Source: Alcanivorax sediminis
GTDB lineage: Bacteria; Pseudomonadota; Gammaproteobacteria; Pseudomonadales; Alcanivoracaceae
NCBI RefSeq assembly: GCF_009601165.1
Contig: NZ_WIRE01000002.1
Span: 1-64,000, forward strand
Length of the DNA: 64,000 nucleotides
Direction of reading: 5' to 3'
In this document: in pieces, positions 8,249 through 17,113 of the stretch
Position numbering within the stretch: the first letter of the stretch is position 1
Layout: each line of letters starts with the position of its first letter
Program-made: the position numbers and the translations under genes
Notes under the pieces: generated by a model
The model's database searches: none
Told to the model about the DNA's origin: nothing
Seen by the model: only the letters and a program-made list of their open reading frames with translations

Positions 8249-9955
8249 TTAATGTCCGCTGGTAACACGGTTAACTTCTTCCAGGCTGGTGAGGCCTTGC
8301 ATGACTTTTACCAAGCCTGAACGATGAAGGTCATTGAATCCTTCCTTTCTGCACTGGTCACCAATCTGAATGGAGTTGCCTTCTTCCATGATGATTCTGG
8401 CAATTCCGTCTGTAATCTTGACGACTTCGTAAACGCCCAAGCGACCTTTATAACCGTTTTTGCACTTGTCGCAGCCCTCAGGCCCATAAACAGTAAAACC
8501 TGACTGTATGTCTTCTTCCGTGAATCCCATCTCAAGCAGAGACTGATTGGGGACATCCACAGGAGTTTTGCAGTGCTCACAAAGTCGGCGAGCTAATCGT
8601 TGAGCAATGATCAGGAGTACCGAAGTTGCAATGTTAAACGAGGGGACTCCCATGTTACGCAGACGAGTAAGAGTCTCTGGCGCGCTGTTGGTGTGCAGTG
8701 TGGATAGTACCAAGTGCCCGGTCTGGGCGGCCTTGATGGCGATATTGGCGGTTTCCAGGTCCCGAATTTCCCCGACGAGAATAATATCAGGATCCTGACG
8801 GAGGAAGGCTCTCAGTGCAGCTGAAAAGTCCATGCCCTGTTTGGGGTTTACGTTAACCTGGTTGATCCCTTCAAGGTTAATTTCAACAGGGTCTTCCGCC
8901 GTGGAAATGTTCCGTTCAGGCGTATTGAGAATATTCACCCCGGTGTAAAGCGATACGGTTTTGCCTGATCCCGTAGGGCCTGTTACCAAAATCATTCCCT
9001 GAGGCCTGTGCAGAGCCTCCATATAAAGCTGCTTTTGCTCGTCCTCATAGCCAAGCGCATCAATGCCCATCTTGGCAGATTCGGGATCAAGGATACGCAG
9101 TACGATTTTTTCGCCAAACAGGGTGGGGCAAGTATTGACCCGGAAATCGATGGCCCGGGTCTTGGATATTTTCAGCTTGATCCGGCCATCCTGGGGAACG
9201 CGCCGCTCGGAAATGTCCAGCCGTGCCATGACCTTGATGCGGGCGGAAATCTTGCTGGCCGTATTCACCGGGGGTTTGGAGACGGTTTGTAGTATGCCGT
9301 CCTGACGAAAACGAACCCGGTAAGTTTTCTCATAGGGCTCAAAATGCAAATCAGAGGCGCCGCCCTTGATGGCATCAAGCAGTAACTTATTTACAAAGCG
9401 GACAATGGGAGCATCATCGGAGCCTGCAGACGTTTCTTCCTTGGCTTCACTGCCATCGCTGGTCTGCAAATTCTCGAGACCATCATCCAGGTCATCGAAG
9501 GCGCTGTCATCGGATTCGGACTCAAGGTTGTCTATCCAGCGAGTCAGTTTGTCCTCTTCAACAATGACCGTTTCGATATTCAGGCCTGTGTTAAAGCGAA
9601 TCTCTTCCAGTGCGGGCAGGTTAGTTGGGTCAGATACAGCAACAAAAAGCCGGCTGCCGCGACGAAACAGGGGAAGAACATGATGTTTGGTGATCAGTTT
9701 GGGGTCGACCAGATCCCTGATCAGGCTGTCCCGCTGGAAGGTATTGAGATCCAGAATAGGGTCGCCGAACTCCTCTGCCACGGTCAGCGCAAGCGCCTGG
9801 GCCGAAATAGAGTTTCGGGCAACCAGCTGATGAACCAGACTGGTTTTCTCCGCGCGGGCCTCCTGAAGGGCTTTTTGAGCATCTTCAGGGCTGATCAGGC
9901 CTTTCTGGATCAATCGGTGCGGCAAGCCACTGAAAGAGGGGGTGCGGTCAGTCAT
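8249..9955 (-). CDS. pilB: Type IV pilus extension ATPase PilB
   Basis: PilB is the cytoplasmic hexameric ATPase that powers pilus extension. The 568-residue product has an N-terminal MshEN/GSPII_E-type domain, then a Walker A motif GPTGSGKT near residue 325, an Asp box, and Walker B DPDIILVGEIRD near 390. Paired CxxC motifs (CEHC about 460, CDKC about 495) form the zinc site specific to PilB/GspE extension motors and absent from PilT. The ATG at 9955 (MTDRTPSF) is preferred over an in-frame start 15 codons upstream. The gene is divergent from pilA and heads the pilB-pilC-pilD operon. Confidence 0.96.
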   Translation of the reverse strand: MTDRTPSFSGLPHRLIQKGLISPEDAQKALQEARAEKTSLVHQLVARNSISAQALALTVAEEFGDPILDLNTFQRDSLIRDLVDPKLITKHHVLPLFRRGSRLFVAVSDPTNLPALEEIRFNTGLNIETVIVEEDKLTRWIDNLESESDDSAFDDLDDGLENLQTSDGSEAKEETSAGSDDAPIVRFVNKLLLDAIKGGASDLHFEPYEKTYRVRFRQDGILQTVSKPPVNTASKISARIKVMARLDISERRVPQDGRIKLKISKTRAIDFRVNTCPTLFGEKIVLRILDPESAKMGIDALGYEDEQKQLYMEALHRPQGMILVTGPTGSGKTVSLYTGVNILNTPERNISTAEDPVEINLEGINQVNVNPKQGMDFSAALRAFLRQDPDIILVGEIRDLETANIAIKAAQTGHLVLSTLHTNSAPETLTRLRNMGVPSFNIATSVLLIIAQRLARRLCEHCKTPVDVPNQSLLEMGFTEEDIQSGFTVYGPEGCDKCKNGYKGRLGVYEVVKITDGIARIIMEEGNSIQIGDQCRKEGFNDLHRSGLVKVMQGLTSLEEVNRVTSGH

Positions 9956-10360
9956 GTCTCTCTGCTTGTTTATAATTAGTATGTGCTCTCGATTCAGCAC
10001 TTTATTCGTAACATACCGATTACATCCTGATCAGGGAAGCCCGAATATCCAAAAATCAGGGCGTTGCCGCAGATTCTTTGTGTGTTTTGACAGAAGTGTT
10101 TTTTTAAACATTCACGCACATGCTGACACTCGGGGCGCATCAGGGTGAGGCTGGGTGACAAGGAGTGTCACCAGGTGACGGTCTGGGGCCACCGTGAAGG
10201 CTGTTGTCCTTGATGGGCGTGATACTGAAAGCCATGCAAAGGCCGAAAATGCTGGGGTCTCGCTCTGTAAGCAAAGTTGGCCCGGTGTGTGCATTGTAAC
10301 GTACAGTTGCTCGCCGGGGGTGAGCTCACTATAAAGATTTGCCAAATTTGGAGAGACACA
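9956..10360. other. Divergent pilB-pilA intergenic region
   Basis: This 405-base stretch has no credible gene. Its right end holds the sigma-54 promoter and ribosome-binding site of pilA. Upstream of that promoter there is room for activator sites, presumably for the PilR response regulator, but I cannot define them. No convincing sigma-70 boxes for pilB were recognised. Confidence 0.6.
10278..10293 (+). promoter_or_regulatory. Sigma-54 (RpoN) promoter of pilA
   Basis: TGGCCCG-N4-GTGCA matches the -24/-12 consensus TGGCACG-N4-TTGCW, with the essential GG at 10279-10280 and GC at 10291-10292 exactly ten bases apart. Transcription should begin near 10304, about 57 bases before the pilA ATG. 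pilA in Pseudomonas is known to be RpoN- and PilSR-dependent. Confidence 0.85.
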
Positions 10361-10870
10361 ATGAGAAAGCAAATTCAACAGGGTTTCACCCTTATCGAAC
10401 TGATGATCGTGGTTGCCATCATCGGTATTCTGGCAGCTGTTGCGATCCCGGCTTACCAGGATTACACCGTGCGTGCCCGTGTTGCCGAAGGTCTGGCTGC
10501 TGCCTCTGCTGCCAAGATTCAAGTTGCTGACGTTCTGGCCGGTGGTAACCCGCAGGCTGATGCCAATGGTTATTCTGCTGGTTTCCCCGCTTTTGTTGCA
10601 ACTGCTAACGTCAATAACGTTGCAATTGATGCCGCAACCGGCGTCATTACTGTAACCACCACTGCCAACGCTGGTGGCGGTACTGTGTTGTTTATTCCGA
10701 ATGCTCCGATTGGTACCGCGCTGCCTGACGCTTCTGCAGGTTCCTTCGTTCCGCCGGCAGCCTCTGTAGCATGGCGTTGTACCACTGCTGATTCTGTGAA
10801 CGGTAGCGGCTTCGCTAACTTTGCAAACGGTGGTCTGCTGTCCCGTTTCGCTCCGTCCGAGTGTAAGTAA
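10361..10870 (+). CDS. pilA: Major type IV pilin PilA
   Basis: This is the structural subunit of the type IVa pilus. The prepilin has a short basic leader MRKQIQQG ending in Gly, then the mature N-terminus [20 protein letters not shown] with Glu5. PilD would cut between G8 and F9. The 169-residue product ends with two cysteines (WRC and ...SECK) that form the usual C-terminal disulfide loop. The middle region is low-complexity and rich in Ala, Thr and Val. The ATG at 10361 follows GGAG at 10350-10353; an upstream in-frame start is ruled out because it lies in the promoter. A strong terminator follows. Confidence 0.97.
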   Translation: MRKQIQQGFTLIELMIVVAIIGILAAVAIPAYQDYTVRARVAEGLAAASAAKIQVADVLAGGNPQADANGYSAGFPAFVATANVNNVAIDAATGVITVTTTANAGGGTVLFIPNAPIGTALPDASAGSFVPPAASVAWRCTTADSVNGSGFANFANGGLLSRFAPSECK

Positions 10871-10890
10871 GCTTAAAGGCTTGGCATAAA

Positions 10891-10920
10891 GGGGCGCTTC
10901 GGCGCCCCTTTTGTGTTTTT
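10891..10920 (+). terminator. Rho-independent terminator of pilA
   Basis: Stem GGGGCGC / GCGCCCC with a TTCG tetraloop is followed by TTTTGTGTTTTT. It should separate the highly expressed pilA from the accessory gene starting a few bases later. Confidence 0.93.
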
Positions 10921-10931
10921 GGATAATGATT

Positions 10932-11717
10932 ATGGTTTTAATGTCTCGTATTCGCCAGGCTGGGCGGGCAGGCATGCTTCATCTTGGTGTCAGCGTAATC
11001 CTCGCTTTGCTGGCTGCCGCTCTTGTTTTTGGGCTTTGGTATCCCTTCCCTTACAGCACTATCACAGGCGGCTCTGAGCTTTTTTTGCTGCTTGTTGCGG
11101 TGGATGTTGTTTGCGGTCCTCTTCTCACTCTTGTTGTATTTAATCCGGTAAAACCCAGGGCCGAACTGGTCCGGGATATCACCGTCATTGCGGTTTTGCA
11201 GTGTGCTGCCTTGCTCTTCGGACTGAGCAGTGTCTTTGAGGCTCGACCTGTTTATCTCGCGTATGAGGGCGACAGGTTTCGGGTGGTAACCGCCGCTGAA
11301 ATCGATTACCAGGAAATTGATAAAGCACCTGAGGAACTCCGAACGTTGAGTGTAGCCGGGCCACGGTTATTGGGAGTAAGACTGCTTGACGGCAGTGATC
11401 CTGAGTATATGCAGAGTATTCGTCTGGCTATGAGGGGGCTGCACCCGTCCTTGCGTCCAGACCGCTGGGTAGAATATGGGGCTCAAATAGATGATCTTCT
11501 ACGTGAGGCTCATCCCGTCACGTTGCTTCGAGATGTATTGACAACCAGGGAGTGGGAGAACCTGGAGGAGATGTTTTCTGGACAAGGGTTACGGTCGGAG
11601 GAGGTGGGTTATTTGCCTCTCGTATCGCGTTGGACAGATACTTGGATCGTCCTTGTTTCTTTGGAGGATGGCTTGCCTGTAGGCTACGCCCCCATCGATG
11701 GTTGGGGCGAGAAGTAA
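10932..11717 (+). CDS. Type IV pilin accessory protein, TfpX/TfpZ-like
   Basis: This inner-membrane protein of about 261 residues has hydrophobic segments near residues 15-35, 45-65 and 75-95, followed by a soluble domain of about 160 residues. Size, topology and position immediately after pilA match the TfpX/TfpY/TfpZ (FimB-like) accessory proteins of Pseudomonas, Moraxella and Acinetobacter, which help stabilise or assemble their cognate pilin. ATGs at 10926, 10932 and 10941 are all possible; GGA at 10921 best fits 10932. The pilA terminator lies just upstream, so expression is either read-through or from a weak local promoter. The family call rests on context and topology. Confidence 0.7.
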   Translation: MVLMSRIRQAGRAGMLHLGVSVILALLAAALVFGLWYPFPYSTITGGSELFLLLVAVDVVCGPLLTLVVFNPVKPRAELVRDITVIAVLQCAALLFGLSSVFEARPVYLAYEGDRFRVVTAAEIDYQEIDKAPEELRTLSVAGPRLLGVRLLDGSDPEYMQSIRLAMRGLHPSLRPDRWVEYGAQIDDLLREAHPVTLLRDVLTTREWENLEEMFSGQGLRSEEVGYLPLVSRWTDTWIVLVSLEDGLPVGYAPIDGWGEK

Positions 11718-11761
11718 AGCCGCTCGGAGGGGGGGCTTTTCTCCCTTCAGGGTGGCTGGCT

Positions 11762-12601
11762 TCATGTTATCCTGAGGGAGAGGTCCACGGCCTGAACGTG
11801 CTTGGTGAGCGCGCCTGAAGACAAAAACCATTCCCGGTTGCCGGGAAGGCTGGCCGCATTCTCCATGGTCAGGTTGCCTGATACCTCCAGCGCGGAAGCA
11901 ATCTCCATTTCCGCTGCTGTTGCCAGCTCTTCCGTACTGAAATTATCCAGCATAATCTGATCCGGCTTTAGCCCGGCTGCTTCCTGCAGCTCCTCCAGCG
12001 TTTCGACCTCCACAATAATCTTCTTCTCCGGTGCCAGTGCGCGTGCTCGCTCAATCGCCGCAGTAATGCCACCACACGCCGCCACATGGTTTTCCTTGAT
12101 CAGGAAGGCATCGTAGAGTCCGATGCGGTGGTTCTGGCAGCCGCCGCAGAGGACGGCATACTTCTGGCCGGCGCGCAGGCCGGGGAGCGTTTTGCGGGTG
12201 TCGAGAATGGTGACTCGGCTGCCGGCGACTGCATCAGCATAGCGGCGAGCGGTGGTGGCAGTGCCCATGAGGGTCTGCAGGAAGTTCAGCGCGGTTCGCT
12301 CACCGGTCAGGATCTGTCGGGTGTTGCCGCTGAGGGTGCAGAGGGTAGTGTCCGCGGTCAGACGGTCACCATCGGCCACGTGCCATTCCAGTTTCACATC
12401 GCCCAGTTGCCGGAAGACTTCGTCAGCCCAGGCGATGCCGCACATCACCGCATCCTCGCGGGTAATGATGGTGGCGCTACTGGTGCTGTCGGCGTCGATC
12501 AGCTGAGCGGTGATGTCGCCGTCGCGGATATCCTCTTCCAGCGCAAAGGCCACGTTCCGGGCGATGTCATCACGGATGTAATCGGGCATAGGCTGGCTCA
12601 T
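11762..12601 (-). CDS. nadC: Nicotinate-nucleotide pyrophosphorylase (quinolinate phosphoribosyltransferase)
   Basis: NadC converts quinolinate and PRPP to nicotinate mononucleotide, CO2 and PPi in de novo NAD synthesis. The 279-residue product carries the family blocks ALxEDIxxGDIT, GERTALNFLQ, DTRKTLPGLRAGQKYAV, GGCQNHRIGLYDAFLIKENH and the C-terminal SSGALTKHVQAVDLSLR. Between the SGN segment and GALTKHV there are a few unusual residues (SLPGNREWFLS), a local divergence rather than a truncation. It is convergent with the pilin accessory gene and sits next to pilA as in Pseudomonas. Confidence 0.96.
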   Translation of the reverse strand: MSQPMPDYIRDDIARNVAFALEEDIRDGDITAQLIDADSTSSATIITREDAVMCGIAWADEVFRQLGDVKLEWHVADGDRLTADTTLCTLSGNTRQILTGERTALNFLQTLMGTATTARRYADAVAGSRVTILDTRKTLPGLRAGQKYAVLCGGCQNHRIGLYDAFLIKENHVAACGGITAAIERARALAPEKKIIVEVETLEELQEAAGLKPDQIMLDNFSTEELATAAEMEIASALEVSGNLTMENAASLPGNREWFLSSGALTKHVQAVDLSLRIT

Positions 12602-12641
12602 GGTGTGCTATCTCTCTGATTCTGCGACGGTAGATACGATA

Positions 12642-12673
12642 CGGCCCGCCTTTACTGCTGTAGAGGCGGGCCG
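12642..12673 (-). terminator. GC-rich inverted repeat after the symporter gene
   Basis: The ten-base perfect stem CGGCCCGCCT / AGGCGGGCCG with a 12-base loop lies 27 bases beyond the stop codon of the symporter gene. There is no clear T-run on either strand, so termination is plausible but not shown. Confidence 0.5.
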
Positions 12674-12700
12674 TGAGGATACCAGTGGTTGTACCGGCTG

Positions 12701-14041
12701 TTAATCCGCTTTCTGTTTGGCGAAGAATTCCCGGCTCAGCATCACCACAATGGGGGATAGCAACAGGAGGGCGATCAGGTTGGGTACCGCCATCAGGATG
12801 TTCATGATGTCGGCCATGGCCCAGACAAAATCCAGGCTCACGTAGGAGCCTACCGGGATGGCAATAACCCAGATGATCCTGAATGGCACGATGGCCTTTT
12901 CACCAAACAGGAACTGCGTGCAGCGCTCGCTATACAGGCTCCAGCCCAGCAGTGTCGTGAAAGCAAATATCGCCAGGCCGCAAACCACGATGACATCGCC
13001 GAAATCGCCGAAGGTGGCGGCAAAAGCCATGGATGACAGTGGGGCCCCTTCGGCGCCGCTGGTCCAGACGCCAGTAGAGACAATCGCCAGCCCGGTGATA
13101 GAGCAGACAATGATGGTATCAATGAAGGTGCCCAGCATGGCGATGGAGCCCTGTCTGGCCGGGTGATCGGTGTTGGCAGAAGCATGGGCAATCGGTGCGC
13201 TGCCAAGGCCGGCTTCATTGGAGAAGATGCCGCGCGCGACCCCGAAGCGGATGGCTTCCTTGACCAGAGCACCAGCAAAACCACCTGCGGCAGCGGTGCC
13301 GGTGAAGGCACTCTCAAAACACAGGGCCAGGGCGCCGGGAATAGCGCTGGCGTGATCCACCAGAACCACGAGCCCGGCCAGCAGATAGGCCAGCGCCATG
13401 AACGGCACCACGAAGGTGGCCACATGGGCGATTCGCTTCATGCCTCCGAGTACGACCATGCCCACCAGAACGGCCAGTACGACACCGGTAATCCAGGTTG
13501 GCAGGCCAAAGCTGTCATTGAGGCCGTGGGCCACGGAGTTGGCCTGCACGGTGTTGCCAATGCCGAAGCCGGCAAACATGCCGAAAAAAGCAAAAACAAT
13601 AGCCATCCAGGCCCAGTTTTTGCCCAGACCGTTGCGGATGTAGTACATGGGGCCACCGACATACTGGCCCAGATGGTCTTTCTCACGGTAGTGAACCGCC
13701 AGTACGGCTTCGGCGTACTTGGTGGCCATGCCCACCAGCGCGATCAGCCACATCCAGACCAGGGCGCCGGGCCCACCAGAGTGGATGGCCGTGGCGACAC
13801 CCACAATGTTGCCGGTGCCGATGGTGGCAGACAGTGATGTGGCCAGAGCCGCACCCGCGCCAATGGTGCCCACGCCGGTTTGTGGGCCAAACATCTGACG
13901 GAAACCAAAACCCAGTTGTCGCAGCGGGAGGAAGCGCAGGATCAGGGTCAGATAGATGCCGGTGCCGGCGATCAGGATCAGGGCTGGCCAGCCCCACAGA
14001 AATCCGCTGATTTGATTAAGAATTGCTACTGCTGCTTCCAT
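12701..14041 (-). CDS. Sodium:alanine/glycine symporter, AGCS family
   Basis: This 446-residue inner-membrane transporter has about eleven hydrophobic segments and the AGCS family blocks GxGNIVGVATAI, GGPGALVWMW, GPMYYIRNGLG and NEAGLGSAPIAHA. Members import alanine, glycine or related small amino acids with Na+. The substrate cannot be read from sequence. The start is the ATG at 14041; a GTG two codons earlier is less likely. It lies between nadC and a divergent DUF1631 gene and appears monocistronic. Confidence 0.92.
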   Translation of the reverse strand: MEAAVAILNQISGFLWGWPALILIAGTGIYLTLILRFLPLRQLGFGFRQMFGPQTGVGTIGAGAALATSLSATIGTGNIVGVATAIHSGGPGALVWMWLIALVGMATKYAEAVLAVHYREKDHLGQYVGGPMYYIRNGLGKNWAWMAIVFAFFGMFAGFGIGNTVQANSVAHGLNDSFGLPTWITGVVLAVLVGMVVLGGMKRIAHVATFVVPFMALAYLLAGLVVLVDHASAIPGALALCFESAFTGTAAAGGFAGALVKEAIRFGVARGIFSNEAGLGSAPIAHASANTDHPARQGSIAMLGTFIDTIIVCSITGLAIVSTGVWTSGAEGAPLSSMAFAATFGDFGDVIVVCGLAIFAFTTLLGWSLYSERCTQFLFGEKAIVPFRIIWVIAIPVGSYVSLDFVWAMADIMNILMAVPNLIALLLLSPIVVMLSREFFAKQKAD

Positions 14042-14166
14042 GTTCACCGTCCAACACCCCGAAAAGACTTAGGCTAGGGGAAATGGCCGCGCAGGAAAAG
14101 GGCGCTGTACCGACTGAAACGTATTCATTCTTTGGTGTAACTGCCAACTAGTTCAAAATCAGTACA

Positions 14167-14178
14167 CATGTATACATG
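14167..14178. promoter_or_regulatory. Palindrome upstream of the DUF1631 gene
   Basis: CATGTATACATG is a perfect 12-bp palindrome in the AT-rich space between two divergent genes (symporter and DUF1631). It may be a regulator site; no known consensus is matched. Confidence 0.3.
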
Positions 14179-14250
14179 ATACAGTCGTTTTCATTAGAAG
14201 ACTGGAGCCGTGCCGCGACAAGCTGCACGGCCAATCCTGCAGGTGTCGTC

Positions 14251-16500
14251 ATGTCCAGGGTCGCTCATTTGCACTCCGACTCCCCAACAAAAGACATTGC
14301 CCGTTTGCCGCAGGCCATTGAGAAGGTGCGCTCCCGGCACGTCGCCCTGTGTGTGGACTATCTCAGCGACATGCTCGATGGTGCGGATGACGCCCTGTAT
14401 GCCCTTATTGAAAAGGCGACAGACAGCGAACGTGATGGCTATTTCGAGGCCATGCGTGCACTTCGGGTGCAGAGGCAGGACATCATGACCGGGTTTCGTC
14501 AGTCGCTGGAAAGCCTGTTCCAGAATCTGGCAAGTCCGAGCCGGTTATCGAGCCCCTCCACTCATGTGGCTGTGGATCTGGATTCACTGACACTGGTCAA
14601 TGAGGACGAGGTGGAAACCTCGGTGGCGCTGGATAATATGGCGCGCAGAGCCCGCAACGGCTGTGATGAGCAGCTGCGCGTCCTCAATCATCGTCTTCAA
14701 TTCCTGCTCAAGAACGACACCGAGCTGGGTGAAAAGAACAGTCCGCTGGAGCCGCGCCAGCTGGTGACGGCCTTCAGTGATGTGCTTGGCAAACTCGCTC
14801 TGGATATCAAGGCACGACTGGTCGTCCTCAAGTTATTCGAGCGGGAAGTCATGGCGGAAACCGGTTTTCTGGTCAGTGAGGCCAATGCCGTATTGATCAA
14901 GGCGGGAGTGCTTCCCGACATGAAAACTGCGCCCATAGCGCCGGTCAGGAGACCGGGTAGCCGCTCTCTTTCCCGTTCCAGCGCTTCCCCTGTTACAGGC
15001 CCCGCCTCGCCTGCTGCAACTCCTCACCCGGCGCAGTCAGAGGGCAATGACCAGATGTTCGGCCTTCTGCAGGAGCTGCTGGTGACCATGCGGGGTTTGC
15101 AGGGCGGTTCCGGTGAGGCGCCATCCGCCGGGCAGAACGACACCCCCATGGCGGTCATGCATAACGGCGTGCCACACATGAATGGTGCGCCCATCGCCAA
15201 CCCGGTCGGGGTACGCCCGGTCAGCTCGGATGACCTGCTGGCGGTGCTCAATCGGCTGCAGCGCGTTGAGCAAAGTCTGAACCCTGCAGAGGAGCAGACG
15301 GGCTCGTTGAAATCGGATCTCTCGGACTTGCTGGACAGCGAACACGGCCAGGCCATCCATGCCCTGGATCAGGGGGATGATGACGTCATCAATCTGGTCA
15401 CCATGCTGTTTGATTTTATTCTCGACGACGAGGGGTTGGCATCCGAGATCAAGGCGTTGATTGGCCGCTTGCAGATACCGCTTCTCAAGGTGGCGATTAC
15501 CGACAAGAGCTTCTTCAGTAATGAGAGCCATGATGCCCGCTTGTTGCTGAATACGCTGGCAAGAGCGGGCGGGCAGTGGGATCCACAGCAAGGGATACAG
15601 GATGAGCTCTATCAACGCATCAATCAGGCGGTGCATCGCATCATTGATGACTTCGAAGAGGATGCCAGCCTGTTTCACCGCCTGCTGTTGGAGTTCGAAG
15701 AGTACCTGGCCGGCCAGTCTTCCCGCTCCGACCGTGTGGAGCAACGTGTCAGGGAGGCAGAGGAGGGCAAGGTGCGCGCCCAGCAGGCGCGCCAGGCTGT
15801 TACCACCGCGCTGGATGAGCGTGTTGCCGGGCGTCGATTGCCGGAGACGGTAGTGCAGCTGTTACGCCAGGGCTGGAGCGAGGTGATGTATCTGACCTGG
15901 CTAAAGGATGGCGCTGAGAGCCTGGCCTGGCAAAAGCGATTGAAGGTGGTGGATGCGGTGGTCTGGAGTGCGCTGGAGCATAGCAGCCAGGGCGCGTTGG
16001 AAAAGCTCAAGTTGCTCAGTCCGAAGCTGTTGAATTCCGTACAGTCCGGACTTGCGCAGATTCATTACGATGAAAATGAAAGTGGTGAACTGTTGCGCGG
16101 GTTGGCGGAGGTGCATCAGCAATTACTCAAGGGGCTGGAGACCGCGCGGGTTGAAGTGGCGCCGCAGCAGGAGGCGCCGAATGTGGCTGAACAGGATCCT
16201 GAGTTGCCGGAAGATCATTATCTTGTCCGCAAGGCGGCGCAGATGTCTGCAGGGCAGTGGGTGGAATTGCTGGACGGTGACGAGAGCCGAAGAGCGAAGC
16301 TGGCTGCCAATATTCGCAGTGGCGTCAAGTTGGTCTTTACCAACCGCAGGGGTATCAAGGTAGTGGAATTTTCCGCATACAGCCTGGCCGTTGCCCTTCA
16401 CAAGGGGACTGTTAAACTCATTGAAGAAGGGGCTCTGTTTGATCGGGCTCTGGAAGCCGTAATTGGTGATTTGCGGCGTATGCAGGCAGGCTCTCCTTAA
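14251..16500 (+). CDS. DUF1631 family protein
   Basis: This is a large soluble protein (about 749 residues), largely helical, with no signal peptide or membrane segment. It matches the DUF1631 family (sometimes misnamed thymidine phosphorylase) by length, by position between nadC and ampD as in Pseudomonas, and by C-terminal features such as AxxMSAGQWVELLDGDESRRAKLAANI and VFTNRRGIKVVEFS, which resemble a PilZ-like fold. A linker rich in Pro, Ser and Ala lies around residues 235-270. The frame is open from 14176, but that stretch overlaps the palindrome and lacks a ribosome site; the ATG at 14251 is preceded by CAGGTG. The molecular function is unknown. Confidence 0.75.
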   Translation: MSRVAHLHSDSPTKDIARLPQAIEKVRSRHVALCVDYLSDMLDGADDALYALIEKATDSERDGYFEAMRALRVQRQDIMTGFRQSLESLFQNLASPSRLSSPSTHVAVDLDSLTLVNEDEVETSVALDNMARRARNGCDEQLRVLNHRLQFLLKNDTELGEKNSPLEPRQLVTAFSDVLGKLALDIKARLVVLKLFEREVMAETGFLVSEANAVLIKAGVLPDMKTAPIAPVRRPGSRSLSRSSASPVTGPASPAATPHPAQSEGNDQMFGLLQELLVTMRGLQGGSGEAPSAGQNDTPMAVMHNGVPHMNGAPIANPVGVRPVSSDDLLAVLNRLQRVEQSLNPAEEQTGSLKSDLSDLLDSEHGQAIHALDQGDDDVINLVTMLFDFILDDEGLASEIKALIGRLQIPLLKVAITDKSFFSNESHDARLLLNTLARAGGQWDPQQGIQDELYQRINQAVHRIIDDFEEDASLFHRLLLEFEEYLAGQSSRSDRVEQRVREAEEGKVRAQQARQAVTTALDERVAGRRLPETVVQLLRQGWSEVMYLTWLKDGAESLAWQKRLKVVDAVVWSALEHSSQGALEKLKLLSPKLLNSVQSGLAQIHYDENESGELLRGLAEVHQQLLKGLETARVEVAPQQEAPNVAEQDPELPEDHYLVRKAAQMSAGQWVELLDGDESRRAKLAANIRSGVKLVFTNRRGIKVVEFSAYSLAVALHKGTVKLIEEGALFDRALEAVIGDLRRMQAGSP

Positions 16501-16546
16501 TAGCCTGAATCCTGTCCCTGTATCTGATCCTGCAAGGAGTGCATGG

Positions 16547-17113
16547 GTGCTGACCCTCTCAGATCATCGGGTGAAGCAGGCGCAATGGTGCCCCTCGCCC
16601 AATCATAACGAACGCCCTGACCCTGACGATATTTCCCTTCTGGTCATTCATAACATCAGTCTCCCGCCGGGTCAGTTTGGCGGCCCCTATATCGAAGACC
16701 TGTTCTGCAATCGTCTCGATCCAGACAAGCACCCCTATTTTCAGGAAGTGCATCAGCTCACTGTTTCCTCGCACTTTCTGATCCGGCGCGACGGCCAGCT
16801 GATGCAGTTCGTCCCCTGTGACCGGCGTGCCTGGCATGCCGGCGTTTCCGCCTTTGCCGGAAGGGAGAACTGCAACGACTACTCTATCGGCGTAGAGCTG
16901 GAAGGCACCGATCAACTGCCTTACGAATGTGCCCAGTACCGTACCCTGGTAGCGCTGACGGCGCTGCTGCAACGGCATTATCCGGCCATTACCCGAGAGC
17001 GAATCACCGGGCATGAACAGATCGCCCCGGGTCGCAAGACCGACCCGGGCCCGGCGTTTCAGTGGGACAGCTATTTCAAGAGTCTGGCGGCATTCAAGGA
17101 GAATCTGGCATGA
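16547..17113 (+). CDS. ampD: 1,6-anhydro-N-acetylmuramyl-L-alanine amidase AmpD (GTG start)
   Basis: AmpD is a cytoplasmic zinc amidase that strips the stem peptide from anhydro-muropeptides during cell-wall recycling; its loss induces AmpC beta-lactamase. The 188-residue product matches E. coli AmpD closely: LLVIHNISLPPGQFGGPYI with the first zinc His, HFLIRRDG, RAWHAGVS, GVELEGTD, and GHEQIAPGRKTDPG carrying the second zinc His and the Asp ligand. The frame is open further upstream, but AAGGAG at 16534-16539 sits seven bases before the in-frame GTG at 16547, which gives the family length. The stop overlaps the ampE start (ATGA). Confidence 0.96.
   Translation: MLTLSDHRVKQAQWCPSPNHNERPDPDDISLLVIHNISLPPGQFGGPYIEDLFCNRLDPDKHPYFQEVHQLTVSSHFLIRRDGQLMQFVPCDRRAWHAGVSAFAGRENCNDYSIGVELEGTDQLPYECAQYRTLVALTALLQRHYPAITRERITGHEQIAPGRKTDPGPAFQWDSYFKSLAAFKENLA

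Noticed and set aside
10112..10975. 287-codon minus-strand frame over pilA
   Set aside because: It covers the pilA promoter and terminator and lacks protein-like features.
12086..12619. 177-codon plus-strand frame
   Set aside because: Antisense to nadC, no homologous features.
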